Notes: a model not told the origin generated them from the letters alone. A DNA stretch of 64,000 nucleotides from Meishania litoralis (GCF_042611095.1 NZ_JBHFPV010000002.1:496001-560000); one strand, 5' to 3'. Shown: positions 23,393-33,257, numbered from the stretch's first letter. Numbers and translations are program-made.

Positions 23393-25849
23393 CTAGGATG
23401 CTGGCGATTTCGCAGTCTCTTCTTCCCTTTTACGGACATGCCAAAAATTGTACGCCAGACCACCCAAAACGACCAATCCTAAAAGAATTGAACTTGCCAT
23501 TGCTATTTTGCTTCCTTTTTCGACGACCGGTGGTTCGAACTTGAATTCTATAGCATGTTTGCCGGCAGGTATTTTTAAGGCACGCAGTACGTAGTTCGCC
23601 TTAAAGTGTTCGACCTGTTTTCCATCGATATAGGCATTCCACCCTGGTTGGTAATACATCTCGGAAAACACTCCAACGCCCATTCGTGAATTACGCGATT
23701 CATAGGTCAAATGATTCGGTTTATATGTGATAAGTTGAATGGTGGCCGCGGAATCGACCTGAAAATTAAACTGGTTCACCGTTGGAAACTTTTCGGTGTT
23801 GACAATCGCCTCGTTCTTCTCGTCAAAATCTTTGAGCCCCAAAAGCTCATCGTTGGCATTTTTAACTTCCACCATTTTTTTTATGAACCAAGCATTTCCG
23901 TTCGCATCGGTGTTTACGGCCGGATATCGCTGTCCATCTTGATCCTGTTGAATTACATATTTAACATTGAGCATATTCAGAACCTTGATATTGCCCTGGG
24001 CAATATGAAAATAAAAGAGATCTTCCATGCCTGCAGGCTTTGCGGCATGATACCCTGAAATAGCCTGATGAAAATAAGAGGTTTCAGCCCCTTCGAATCC
24101 CTGAGTTTGATCGAAGACCCTGAAAATACTGTCATCTTTTAAAATTTCTTGATGCACAGGTGTTTCCTGAAAAGGCTGTGTCATCCTTCTTTTTGCTACA
24201 AAATCTTCTTTATTGACGTAGCGGAGGTTTACCCCGACCAAATCGAAAACGATTAGCGCGCCCAATGTGATGATCAGTACATTTTCCTTGATTTTTTCCT
24301 TTAGATAAACCCATAGGACCGCAGCCGCAAGCAATACGAAAAGTAGGGATCGGAAAAGGTCGCTATTGTAAACAGCTTTTCGGTCAAGTTGGATCACGTC
24401 GGGCAATCCCTCAAGTCCTGTCATTTTCAAACTTTCATCTCCCGGAGCGATAAAATCGAACATTCCCTTTGCCAAAAACAACAAAATACCGATACCTAAA
24501 ACAGTGAAAAATGAGATTTTGAGCGCCTTTACTTTCCGGCTTTTGGAAACGAACTCGTTGAGGAGCACGCTCAAGCCCAGTATGGCAAGTATCGGTGCAC
24601 AAAGCTCCAAAATCACCTGTATTGACGATACGGCGCGAAACTTGTCGTATAGTGGAAAATAGTCGATCATGAAATCGGTCACCAGACTAAAATTCTTGCC
24701 CCATGACAGTACCAAAGACATCAGGGTGCCACCCAAAAGCCACCACTTGGCACGACCCTTGACCAAAATCAACCCCAAAATGAAAAGGAAGAAGACAATC
24801 GCGCCAATATAGGCTGGGCCTGAGGTTCCTGGTTGGTCGCCCCAATAAAGGGGCAAGGTGCTAAAATATTTTAGTGCCGTACTTCTTGGGATTTCCTTGT
24901 CAATCACATAGGCAAACGTCTTGGAATTCTCTCCCAATTCTTCACCACTGGCCCCTCCGAATAGTCGGGGGACGAACAGATTCAATGATTCGGCAATTCC
25001 GTAACTCCATTGCGTAATGTATTCCTTGCTCAGCCCACCCGTGCTCTCTTTGGGGGAACCATCGGGATTGATGGTTATATCGGATTTCCCTCTTGTACTC
25101 CAATCGGCATATTCCTTGGTGGCCATTAAACTCGTGGCGTTCGATGCGATTCCTAGGGCAACGGCACCCAATAGTATTGCTATCGAGATGAAGTAATGTT
25201 TTAATTTCTTTTTACGAACGGCATCGATTAAATAAGCAATTCCTAAAATCAGAGCCAGCAACATAAAATAATAGGTCATCTGGTAATGATTGGCCCCGAT
25301 TTCCAAAGCCATGGCTACGGCGGTCAGAACGAATCCCCACAGGTATTTCTTTCTGAAGACGAGAACAATGCCGGCCAGTACCAAAGGCAGATAACCGATC
25401 GCATGGGCCTTTGCATTATGGCCTGCGCCAAAAATGATAATCAAATACGTGGAAAAGCCAAATGCCAAAGCTCCCACGACCGCCAGGCGATAATCCACCT
25501 TAAGACAGCATAGAAGAATGTAAAAGCCGATAAAATACAAAAAAAGATAGTCGGCGGGCCTGGGCAAGAAACGAACAAGGTTATCGAGCTTCTTTACATA
25601 ATTGTGCGGGTAATAGGCCCCAAGCTGATAGGTGGGCATTCCGCCAAATGCACCGTTCGTCCAATAGGGCTCCTCTCCTGTTCGCTTCCTGAAATCGTTC
25701 TGCTCTTTGGCCATGCCGGTATACAGAATAATATCGGATTGTTCGATGACCTTTCCCTGAAGTACGGGGTAAAAATAGGCCAAGGCGGCAATGACGAAAA
25801 ATACGGCAACAAAAAAATGGACAAAAAGGGCTTTTAAACCGGTTTGCAT
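23393..25849 (-). CDS. YfhO-like polytopic membrane protein
   Basis: 818 residues. About 12 membrane helices fill the first 530 residues, then a soluble region of about 230 residues, and one last helix near the C-terminus (IAMASSILLGLVVLGGLAYNF). The first periplasmic loop carries the motif QSDIILYTGMAKEQNDFRK and later YWTNGAFGGMPTYQLG, typical of the YfhO/GT-C-like family in Bacteroidetes. YfhO of Firmicutes takes part in glycosylating cell-wall polymers with lipid-linked sugars; whether that applies here is unknown. It lies upstream of the glycosyltransferase and flippase in the same direction. Confidence 0.82.
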   Translation of the reverse strand: MQTGLKALFVHFFVAVFFVIAALAYFYPVLQGKVIEQSDIILYTGMAKEQNDFRKRTGEEPYWTNGAFGGMPTYQLGAYYPHNYVKKLDNLVRFLPRPADYLFLYFIGFYILLCCLKVDYRLAVVGALAFGFSTYLIIIFGAGHNAKAHAIGYLPLVLAGIVLVFRKKYLWGFVLTAVAMALEIGANHYQMTYYFMLLALILGIAYLIDAVRKKKLKHYFISIAILLGAVALGIASNATSLMATKEYADWSTRGKSDITINPDGSPKESTGGLSKEYITQWSYGIAESLNLFVPRLFGGASGEELGENSKTFAYVIDKEIPRSTALKYFSTLPLYWGDQPGTSGPAYIGAIVFFLFILGLILVKGRAKWWLLGGTLMSLVLSWGKNFSLVTDFMIDYFPLYDKFRAVSSIQVILELCAPILAILGLSVLLNEFVSKSRKVKALKISFFTVLGIGILLFLAKGMFDFIAPGDESLKMTGLEGLPDVIQLDRKAVYNSDLFRSLLFVLLAAAVLWVYLKEKIKENVLIITLGALIVFDLVGVNLRYVNKEDFVAKRRMTQPFQETPVHQEILKDDSIFRVFDQTQGFEGAETSYFHQAISGYHAAKPAGMEDLFYFHIAQGNIKVLNMLNVKYVIQQDQDGQRYPAVNTDANGNAWFIKKMVEVKNANDELLGLKDFDEKNEAIVNTEKFPTVNQFNFQVDSAATIQLITYKPNHLTYESRNSRMGVGVFSEMYYQPGWNAYIDGKQVEHFKANYVLRALKIPAGKHAIEFKFEPPVVEKGSKIAMASSILLGLVVLGGLAYNFWHVRKREEETAKSPAS

Positions 25850-25883
25850 GAAGTAGACTAACGGATTGAAGCTGCTAATTTAA

Positions 25884-26147
25884 TCAATCTACCTCCTCAA
25901 AATCAATATACTCACCAACTTTTTGCGAAGAACTGTCCTTTCGCTGCGGTTTTTTATTGATTATCACGTCGTCGACCTGCTGCTCTCTATGTTGATTCTG
26001 GTTCACGAACTCGCCGAATTTTTCCTGAAAATGTGCCTCGGTCTTCTTGGCCGCATAACTGAATAGTTTCGGGGCCAATAAACGCAACACCATTTTCAGT
26101 AGGTAGTATACCAGAAAGATTGTCAATATCGTCTTTAAAAAAGCCAT
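25884..26147 (-). CDS. DUF4834-family small membrane protein
   Basis: 87 residues from ATG 26145-26147 (MAFLKTILTIFLVYYLLKM). This start puts the hydrophobic helix at the N-terminus as in the family; a longer frame to 26210 is unlikely. After the helix come a basic segment and a charged tail that ends with the family signature EYIDFEEVD. Function unknown. It starts the minus-strand envelope cluster and ends 34 bases before the YfhO-like gene. Confidence 0.8.
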   Translation of the reverse strand: MAFLKTILTIFLVYYLLKMVLRLLAPKLFSYAAKKTEAHFQEKFGEFVNQNQHREQQVDDVIINKKPQRKDSSSQKVGEYIDFEEVD

Positions 26148-26251
26148 TTTATTTAAATAGTATATATCAAAAATACAATTCTCACGTTGTAATAGCAGGG
26201 CCAAAGTCATAAAATAATAATAAAATCACCATTATGGGGCATAACTTCGAA

Positions 26252-27334
26252 ATGAAAAGAATACGGCAATTGATACGCATTCTTCCTCTATTTTTGCCTT
26301 TTTTTGGAATCTCGCAGTACACGGATGTCATTAATTCTAACCGCCCCGGACTATCGGTCAGCGCCTATGCGGTAGGAAAAAATGTGATTCAAGCCGAGTT
26401 GGGTGCTTTCTATGAGCAGAGCGACCATAGCCTATTGAATACCCAATCAAATATCTGGGGCACCGATCTTTCTTTGCGTTACGGATTGTTGTTCGAACAA
26501 TTGGAGATCAACTACGAAGGTACTTTTCAGAATCGCAAAACAACCTTCGCGAACATCGGCGTGGAGCAATCGTTTACCGATTTCTCGCGAAACCGATTGG
26601 GACTGAAGTTTCTTATTTATGATCGTTATAAAGATCCCGAACGAAACAAACCCAACCTCTATAGTTGGAGAAAGAACAACCTCTTTCAACTCAAAAACCT
26701 GATTCCCTCGGTATCGATCTATGGCGGCGCTACCTTCAATATCGGTGACAATCCTTTTCATATTGGTGACCCGACGGTTTCATATCGCGGCATGGTGGCC
26801 ACTCAAAGTAGATTGACGCCTCGCTTCGTGTTGATCACCAATTTTGCGTATGACCGTATTTCTACCGACTTTCCTGAAATGAGCTATCTAGTCTCTATAT
26901 CGCACGCCTTTCGCAATCCTAAATGGAGTGCCTTCATCGAAAATCAGGGGATAAAAAGCGATAGATATTCCGACGTACTTTTACGGGGAGGCGTTGCACA
27001 TTTGTTAAGCGAAGATCTTCAATTTGATGTGAATATGGGTGCCAGTTTTAAGAACACACCCTCTCGTGTATTTGTTACCCTAGGTGGATCCTACCGTTTT
27101 GACCTTCACAAGGATCCCAAACCGAAAGCCATCGACGAACAAAATGCAGGAGAAAACGGTGGGGCGATCAAAAAGAATGCAATGAAAAAGAAAGAGCGCA
27201 GGTCCAAAAAAGCAAAAAATAGGGGCACGGGCGCCGAAGATATTGATCTTGGCCCTACTAAAAAACAGCTTCGCGAATTAAAACGGGCCGAAAGAAAAAA
27301 GAAAAAAGACAGCCAGAGCGAATATGATTTCTAG
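26252..27334 (+). CDS. Outer-membrane transporter-like beta-barrel protein
   Basis: 360 residues from ATG 26252, the start that gives a signal peptide (MKRIRQLIRILPLFLPFFGIS). The mature part opens with TDVINSNRPGLSVSAYAVGKNVIQAELG, typical of the MetA-pathway phenol-degradation-like outer-membrane family. Aromatic-rich amphipathic strands follow up to about residue 290 (GGSYRFDL). The last 65 residues are a very basic, Lys-rich tail (KKKERRSKKAK and RAERKKKKDSQ) that cannot be in the barrel and may lie in the periplasm or on the surface. Substrate unknown. Confidence 0.75.
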   Translation: MKRIRQLIRILPLFLPFFGISQYTDVINSNRPGLSVSAYAVGKNVIQAELGAFYEQSDHSLLNTQSNIWGTDLSLRYGLLFEQLEINYEGTFQNRKTTFANIGVEQSFTDFSRNRLGLKFLIYDRYKDPERNKPNLYSWRKNNLFQLKNLIPSVSIYGGATFNIGDNPFHIGDPTVSYRGMVATQSRLTPRFVLITNFAYDRISTDFPEMSYLVSISHAFRNPKWSAFIENQGIKSDRYSDVLLRGGVAHLLSEDLQFDVNMGASFKNTPSRVFVTLGGSYRFDLHKDPKPKAIDEQNAGENGGAIKKNAMKKKERRSKKAKNRGTGAEDIDLGPTKKQLRELKRAERKKKKDSQSEYDF

Positions 27335-27415
27335 ATTACAAGGCTCAAATTTTAACCGTAATCTTTAGTATTACCATTGTAATTATTCATAATATTGACC
27401 TTACAAAAAATCTGT

Positions 27416-28534
27416 ATGGTCACGCTCAAAGAAGCTACTACCAAGAATGAATTAAAGCAATTCGTCAAATTTCCATTTTCGCTTTATCGAGATAGTCCCT
27501 ATTGGGTGCCACCTATTATCAATGACGAATTGGAATCTTTCGATAAGGATAAGAACCCAGCATTCAAAAACGCCGATGCCCGGTTCTTCCTTGCTTACAA
27601 GAATGGGGTCATTTCTGGTCGAATCGTGGTCATCATCAATTGGCTCGAAGTCAACGAGCAAAAAATCAGTAAAGTCCGTTTCGGCTGGTTCGATTTTATC
27701 GACGATGGCGAGGTTTCCGAAGCATTATTGCAAAAGGCCGAAGAAATAGGCAAAAAACACAATCTGGACTATATGGAAGGGCCTGTTGGTTTTTCCAATC
27801 TCGACAAGGTCGGTGTGCTCGTCGAAGGTTTCGACCACATTGGCACCATGGTCACTTGGTACAATCATCCATACTATCAACGACATTATGAACGCCTGGG
27901 GTTTGTAAAGGAAAAGGAATATATGGAGAATAAATTCCCGACCAGTGCCGCGGATCCCGCGCTTTTCACAAAATTGAACGATCTGGTCAAGCGACGTTAC
28001 GGACTAAAGGAAATCAATTTCACCAAAACCAGCGAGGTTTTGCCCATGGCCGATCAAATGTTCGACCTATTCAACGAAACCTATTCAAAACTATCCTCTT
28101 TTGTGCCGATCACCGAGGTACAAAAGGCCTATTTCAAGAAAAAATATATCAGTTTTATCAATCCTGAATACATCAAGTTTATTGTGGACAAGGATGAAAA
28201 CCTGATTGCCTTTGCCATAGTTATGCCGTCATTTTCGAAGGCTTTGCAAAAGGCGAAGGGCCGATTGTTCCCTTTTGGCATATTTCATCTTCTAAAGGCC
28301 AAAAAACATAGCAAAGACGTTATTTTCTATCTTATCGGAATACGCCCCGACTACCAGAACAAAGGGGTGACCGCGATTATTTTCAACGAATACTATAAAA
28401 CCTTTAAGGCAAAGGGAATCGATATGTGCTACCGTACACCAGAACTAGAAGAAAACGTGGCGATTCGTCAAATGTGGAAACATTTTAATCCCGTTATCTA
28501 CAAACGTAGACGAACGTATCGAAAGAGCTTATAA
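27416..28534 (+). CDS. GNAT-family acyltransferase next to sulfonolipid genes
   Basis: 372 residues from ATG 27416 (MVTLKEATTKNELKQF). It matches the long GNAT proteins related to E. coli YghO. The N-terminal domain has FPFSLYRDSPYWVPPI and FFLAYKNGVISGRIVVII; the C-terminal domain holds the acyl-CoA-binding loop GIRPDYQNKGVTAIIF (the R/Q-x-x-G-x-G/A type). Size and pairing with an alpha-oxoamine synthase suggest it acylates the amino group of a lipid base. That would make it a candidate N-acyltransferase for capnine, but this is an inference from position. It converges on the acyltransferase gene with 15 bases between the stops. Confidence 0.75.
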   Translation: MVTLKEATTKNELKQFVKFPFSLYRDSPYWVPPIINDELESFDKDKNPAFKNADARFFLAYKNGVISGRIVVIINWLEVNEQKISKVRFGWFDFIDDGEVSEALLQKAEEIGKKHNLDYMEGPVGFSNLDKVGVLVEGFDHIGTMVTWYNHPYYQRHYERLGFVKEKEYMENKFPTSAADPALFTKLNDLVKRRYGLKEINFTKTSEVLPMADQMFDLFNETYSKLSSFVPITEVQKAYFKKKYISFINPEYIKFIVDKDENLIAFAIVMPSFSKALQKAKGRLFPFGIFHLLKAKKHSKDVIFYLIGIRPDYQNKGVTAIIFNEYYKTFKAKGIDMCYRTPELEENVAIRQMWKHFNPVIYKRRRTYRKSL

Positions 28535-28549
28535 ACTGAAACAAAATCC

Positions 28550-29809
28550 TTATTCCCCCATTGCGGCCGCCACAGCTGCCGACAATCGCTTGTAGGTACC
28601 GTTCTGAAGACGTTCGCGAATCGCGGAAAAAGCATCCAAAGTTTCTTCTATATCTTCCAACGTATGGGTAGCGGTAGGTATCATTCTAAGTAAAATCAAC
28701 CCTTTAGGTATAACCGGGTAAACAACTATGGAGCAGAATATTCCATAATTTTCACGTAGGTCTTTTACCAACGCCATCGCCTCTGGAATACTTCCGTTCA
28801 AATAGACCGGAGTAACGCAACTAGTGGTTGTACCGATATCGAATCCTCGTTCTTTCAACCCATTTTGGAGGGCGTTTACATTCTCCCAAAGCTTTGCCTT
28901 TAATTCGGGCATTGTACGCAACATATCAAGACGCTTCAAAGCTCCCTTCACATAGACCATCGGCAAGGATTTTGCGAACATTTGAGAGCGCAGATTGTAT
29001 TTTAGATAATCGATGATTTCTTGATCGGCGGCCACAAAGGCACCGATACTGGCCATGGATTTGGCAAATGTGGCCAAATAAACATCGATATCATCTTGAA
29101 CGCCTTGCTCCTCACCTGCACCTGCACCGGTCTTGCCCAGAGTTCCGAAGCCATGGGCGTCATCGACCAATAATCTGAACTTGTATTTTTTCTTGAGCGC
29201 AACAATATCCTTTAAGATGCCTTGTTCGCCCCTCATGCCGAATACACCTTCCGAAATCACCAAAATACCGCCACCGTGCTGCTCGGCCAATCGGGTGGCA
29301 CGTTCCAAGTTCTTTTCAAGACTTTCAACGTTGTTGTGGGTAAACGTAAAGCGTTTGCCCATATGCAAACGTACCCCGTCGATGATACAGGCGTGACAAT
29401 CAACATCATAAACGATGATATCATCTTTGGTGACCAACGCATCGATTACCGACATAAAGCCTTGATACCCAAAATTGAGTAGATACGAAGCTTCCTTCTT
29501 GACAAAAGCAGCCAACTCACGCTCCAACTGCTCATGATAATCTGTATGACCGCTCATCATTCTTGCTCCCATCGGATAGGCCGCACCGTGCTCATGTGCT
29601 GCTTCGCCATCGACCCTTTTTATTTCTGGAAGATTGGCCAGGCCCAAATAATCATTGATACTCCAGGTAATTACGTCCTTACCTTGAAATTTCATCCGGT
29701 TTGAAATGGGGCCTTCCAATTTTGGAAAAACAAAATATCCTTCAGCTTGTGAGGCCCATTTTCCCAAAGGGCCTTTGTTTTCAATTATTCTATCGAATAG
29801 GTCTTTCAT
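28550..29809 (-). CDS. Alpha-oxoamine synthase, probable cysteate C-acyltransferase
   Basis: 419 residues. This PLP enzyme of the serine palmitoyltransferase/KBL/AONS family condenses an amino acid with an acyl-CoA or acyl-ACP. The cofactor lysine is in ATFAKSMASIG, the ring-stacking histidine in DVDCHACIIDG, and the aspartate-histidine pair in LVDDAHGFGTLG. In Flavobacterium and relatives the enzyme of this type next to a cysteate synthase makes 3-oxocapnine (called CapB in recent work). The neighbour at 29941-30981 fits that partner. A serine palmitoyltransferase role cannot be excluded from the sequence alone. A terminator-like hairpin separates it from the gene upstream. Confidence 0.82.
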   Translation of the reverse strand: MKDLFDRIIENKGPLGKWASQAEGYFVFPKLEGPISNRMKFQGKDVITWSINDYLGLANLPEIKRVDGEAAHEHGAAYPMGARMMSGHTDYHEQLERELAAFVKKEASYLLNFGYQGFMSVIDALVTKDDIIVYDVDCHACIIDGVRLHMGKRFTFTHNNVESLEKNLERATRLAEQHGGGILVISEGVFGMRGEQGILKDIVALKKKYKFRLLVDDAHGFGTLGKTGAGAGEEQGVQDDIDVYLATFAKSMASIGAFVAADQEIIDYLKYNLRSQMFAKSLPMVYVKGALKRLDMLRTMPELKAKLWENVNALQNGLKERGFDIGTTTSCVTPVYLNGSIPEAMALVKDLRENYGIFCSIVVYPVIPKGLILLRMIPTATHTLEDIEETLDAFSAIRERLQNGTYKRLSAAVAAAMGE

Positions 29810-29878
29810 GAATTCTGGTTGAATCTACCTGCAAAAATATGTAATTTTAACATGCCTTCATAATAATTAACAAGCCAT

Positions 29879-29913
29879 AAAAAAAAACGATGGGCCAACC
29901 TAAAAGGCCATCG
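29879..29913 (-). terminator. Probable terminator between the two PLP enzyme genes
   Basis: CGATGGGCC (29888-29896) pairs with GGCCATCG (29906-29913) with one bulged base. On the minus strand the hairpin is followed by a run of T (A-run 29879-29887). It would reduce read-through from the cysteine-synthase-like gene into the acyltransferase gene. Confidence 0.6.
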
Positions 29914-29940
29914 CTTTCTAAAACTATTGAAGTACTTAAA

Positions 29941-30981
29941 TTATTTAACGAATTGGGCTTGTTGTGTCCCTTCCACCGATTGGCTATCGAAAAAGCCCTG
30001 ATCTTCCATCCATTTATCACTATAGATCTTGCTCATATAGCGTGATCCATGATCGGGGAAGATAACGACCACCTTACTGTTTTCGTCAAAAGTTCGTTTC
30101 GCACTAAGTTGTTTTATGGCCTGCATCACAGCACCACTGGTATAGCCTACGAACATACCTTCGGTTTTAGCTATTTCTCGAGCCGCATGGGCACTTTCTT
30201 CGTCGGTAACCTTAATGAATTTATCGATTACTTCGAAATCGGTAGCAGTTGGAATCAGGTTCTTGCCCAGACCTTCGATACGGTACGGATAGATTTCATT
30301 GCTATCGAACTCACCTGTCTCATGATATTTTTTGAGAACCGACCCAAAGGCATCCACACCGATGACATTGATGTTCGGGTTCTGCTCCTTTAGATACCTG
30401 GCCGTGCCCGAAATGGTGCCTCCGGTACCACTACAAGCTACCAAATGGGTGATTTGCCCGTCGGTTTGGCCCCATATTTCAGGGCCGGTGGTATTATAGT
30501 GGGCATCGATATTCAATTCGTTGAAGTATTGGTTTATGTATATAGACCCCTTGGTCTCTTCGTGAAGCCTTTTCGCCACTTGATAATACGATCTTGGATC
30601 GTCGGCGCTAACATGCGCAGGGCACACATAAACCGTAGCTCCCATGGAGCGCAGCATGTCTATCTTATCTTTTGACGATTTCGAACTTACCGCCAAAATA
30701 CACTCATATCCCTTAATAATGCTGACCATGGCAATGCTGAAACCCGTATTGCCCGATGTAGTCTCGATTATCGTACTACCTTTTGTCAATATACCTTTGC
30801 GCTCGGCCTCTTCAATAATATATGCCGCCACCCTGTCTTTAGACGAGTGACCGGGATTAAACGATTCTAACTTGGCATAAAAATTTCCGGGGAGCTTCTC
30901 GGTAATTCGATTAAGTTTTACTAGGGGGGTGTCTCCTATAAGTTCAAGGATATTGTTGTAAGCTTTAATCTTATTTTCCAT
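29941..30981 (-). CDS. Cysteine-synthase-like PLP enzyme, probable cysteate synthase
   Basis: 346 residues. The PLP lysine is in the motif NPGHSSKDRVA, the substrate loop is TTSGNTGFSIA, and the phosphate-binding glycine loop is CSGTGGTISG. These are the cysteine synthase/CBS fold motifs. In Bacteroidetes, enzymes of this subgroup next to a capnine-type acyltransferase make L-cysteate from O-phosphoserine and sulfite (called CapA). The local context supports that reading; a plain O-acetylserine sulfhydrylase is the alternative. It has an extra C-terminal segment of about 25 residues (QGFFDSQSVEGTQQ). A long palindrome sits between it and the S9 peptidase gene. Confidence 0.82.
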   Translation of the reverse strand: MENKIKAYNNILELIGDTPLVKLNRITEKLPGNFYAKLESFNPGHSSKDRVAAYIIEEAERKGILTKGSTIIETTSGNTGFSIAMVSIIKGYECILAVSSKSSKDKIDMLRSMGATVYVCPAHVSADDPRSYYQVAKRLHEETKGSIYINQYFNELNIDAHYNTTGPEIWGQTDGQITHLVACSGTGGTISGTARYLKEQNPNINVIGVDAFGSVLKKYHETGEFDSNEIYPYRIEGLGKNLIPTATDFEVIDKFIKVTDEESAHAAREIAKTEGMFVGYTSGAVMQAIKQLSAKRTFDENSKVVVIFPDHGSRYMSKIYSDKWMEDQGFFDSQSVEGTQQAQFVK

Positions 30982-30999
30982 AAAGGCTATATAAGTTAA

Positions 31000-31033
31000 A
31001 GAATATTACAGAATGTTGATTCCGTAATATTCT
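31000..31033. promoter_or_regulatory. 34-base palindrome upstream of the cysteate-synthase-like gene
   Basis: AGAATATTAC (31000-31009) is the exact inverse of GTAATATTCT (31024-31033). Inside them GAAT (31011-31014) and ATTC (31019-31022) pair as well around GTTG, leaving a single mismatch in the whole arm. The site lies 19 bases before the ATG and 27 after the S9 stop. It may be an operator or the hairpin of a peptidase terminator; the T-run after it is weak. Confidence 0.5.
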
Positions 31034-31059
31034 AGCGCAAAATTACTATTTTTTTCGGA

Positions 31060-33198
31060 TTATTCGGTTTTGCCCTCCAAATCAAGCAAAAACGCATATT
31101 CCTTGGCCACCTCCTTCAATGCCTCAAAACGACCTGAGGCACCGCCATGACCTGCGTCCATATTTATATCAAATAGCAATAGGTTTTTGTCGGTTTTCAA
31201 TTCACGTAGTTTGGCCACCCATTTGGCCGGTTCGAAATACTGTACCTGCGAATCGTGCAATCCCGTGGTCACCAACATATTCGGGTATTCCTTGGCCTCG
31301 ACATTATCATACGGGGAATATGATTTCATGTAATCATAATATTCCTTTTCGTTCGGATTGCCCCATTCATCGTATTCCCCCGTAGTCAATGGAATGGAAT
31401 CATCGAGCATGGTCGTAACGACGTCTACAAAAGGAACCGCTGCAATCACACCGTTATAAAGTTTCGGGGCCATATTGACCACGGCACCCATTAAAAGTCC
31501 GCCTGCCGAACCTCCCATAGCGTATAGGTGGTCTGCACTCGTGTAATTACTTTCGATCAAGAATTTAGAGCAATCGATAAAATCGGTAAATGTATTTTTC
31601 TTTTTAAGCAATTTGCCGTCCTCATACCATGGACGGCCCAAATATTGCCCGCCACGAATGTGGGTCAAGGCGTAGGCGAACCCACGATCCAATAGGCTTA
31701 AACGGACCGTTGAAAAATACGGGTCGATAGTTGCCCCATAAGACCCATATGCGTACTGAAGAATTGGCGTGTCGGGACTTAGCTTGGTGTTTTTGTGATG
31801 AATTATCGACATGGGCACTTTCACCCCGTCTCGCGCCGTGGCCCAAACCCTTTTTTCAACATAATCGGCCTTGTCGAATTTACCACCCAGTACTTCCTGT
31901 TCTTTTTTAATTTCTTTTTCTTGGGTACGCATATTGAAATCGATGACCGATGCGGGCGTTCCCAAAGAATTGTAGGAATAACGTAAAATCTCCGTGTTAA
32001 AATCCGGATTGGTACTTACATTGGCGGTATAGGTCTCGCTTTCAAAAGGGAGGTAGTACGCGTCTTTTCCATCCCAACGATTGATTTTTAGTCTATTGAG
32101 ACCATTTTCTCTTTCCGACAATACGAAGTACTCTTTGAAAATCTCTACATCTTCCAAAAGTACATTTTCGCGATGAGGAATAAATTCTTCCCAGTTTTCG
32201 GAAGATGTATTGACTTCCCCCAGTTTCATAAGTTTGAAATTGGTCGCTTCGTCTTTATTGGTCAACACATAAAAAGAATCGCCGTAATGCGATATGGAAT
32301 ACTCCAGACCTCTGCTCCTCGGAGAAAACACCTTGAACTTTCCATTGGGGTCATCGGCGTTCAATATCTGATATTCGCTCGTCAATGTACTGTACGAGCC
32401 TATTATGATATACTTGTCCGATTTTGATTTGTAGACAAAGGTGCCAAAAGTTTCGTCGGCCTCGTGAAAGACCAGTTCATCTTCAGAGGTAGGGGTGCCC
32501 AGTCTATGTCTGTAAATTTTATCGCTGCGCAAAGTGACCGGATCCTTTTTACTATAGAACATCGTCTCGTTATCATTGGCCCAGACCGCTCCGCCCGTGG
32601 TATTGTCTATTTTGTCGGCCAATACCTCACCGGTATCCAGATTCTTGATCTGAAGCGTATACTGCCTGCGTGAAACCGTATCTACACCAAATGCCGCCAA
32701 TTTATTGTCGGGGCTGACCCCGATACCGCCAAGATTAAAAAACTCGTGCCCTTCGGCCATTTCGTTACAGTTGAAAATGATTTCTTCCGGGGCATCCAAA
32801 GATTCCTTGTGGCGGCTATAGATCGGATATTCCTTGCCGGTTTCATATCGCGTTACATACCAATATCCGTTTTCTTTATAAGGCACCGAAGCGTCATCCT
32901 CTTTGATCCTGCCCTTCATTTCTTCAAAAAGAACGGTTTGAAATTCTTTGGTATGGTCTGTTAAGGCCGCGTAGTACGCATTTTCTTTTTCAAGATGCGC
33001 TATGACCTCGGGGTCTTCGCGATCGTTCATCCAGTAGTAGTCATCGACCCTTATATCGCCATGTTTCACCAATTCTTTAGGGGCTTTTTTGGCCACAGGG
33101 GCTTCAACAACCTTCATATCCTTATTTTCATTTTTGCAAGAGAGCGCTAAAATAAGACTTAATGCGAGAACCGATTTGTTTTTTTCGAACTGTATCAT
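31060..33198 (-). CDS. S9 family oligopeptidase B-like lipoprotein
   Basis: 712 residues, slightly longer than cytoplasmic oligopeptidase B because of an N-terminal export signal with a lipobox-like LSLILALSCKNEN. The N-terminal two thirds are a beta-propeller (opening VKHGDIRVDDYYWMNDREDPEV). The catalytic domain shows the nucleophile in GGSAGGLLMG, the acid in TTGLHDSQVQYFEP and the histidine in NMDAGHGGASGR. The enzyme cuts short peptides, in most relatives after basic residues. The lipid anchor suggests a periplasmic or surface location. It stands alone between the palindrome and the divergent YbaB gene. Confidence 0.88.
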   Translation of the reverse strand: MIQFEKNKSVLALSLILALSCKNENKDMKVVEAPVAKKAPKELVKHGDIRVDDYYWMNDREDPEVIAHLEKENAYYAALTDHTKEFQTVLFEEMKGRIKEDDASVPYKENGYWYVTRYETGKEYPIYSRHKESLDAPEEIIFNCNEMAEGHEFFNLGGIGVSPDNKLAAFGVDTVSRRQYTLQIKNLDTGEVLADKIDNTTGGAVWANDNETMFYSKKDPVTLRSDKIYRHRLGTPTSEDELVFHEADETFGTFVYKSKSDKYIIIGSYSTLTSEYQILNADDPNGKFKVFSPRSRGLEYSISHYGDSFYVLTNKDEATNFKLMKLGEVNTSSENWEEFIPHRENVLLEDVEIFKEYFVLSERENGLNRLKINRWDGKDAYYLPFESETYTANVSTNPDFNTEILRYSYNSLGTPASVIDFNMRTQEKEIKKEQEVLGGKFDKADYVEKRVWATARDGVKVPMSIIHHKNTKLSPDTPILQYAYGSYGATIDPYFSTVRLSLLDRGFAYALTHIRGGQYLGRPWYEDGKLLKKKNTFTDFIDCSKFLIESNYTSADHLYAMGGSAGGLLMGAVVNMAPKLYNGVIAAVPFVDVVTTMLDDSIPLTTGEYDEWGNPNEKEYYDYMKSYSPYDNVEAKEYPNMLVTTGLHDSQVQYFEPAKWVAKLRELKTDKNLLLFDINMDAGHGGASGRFEALKEVAKEYAFLLDLEGKTE

Positions 33199-33257
33199 AT
33201 TTCTTTAGTATGGGTACAATTTAGTAATTTTGGAGGCATCAAAATAAAAAAAAGGAT

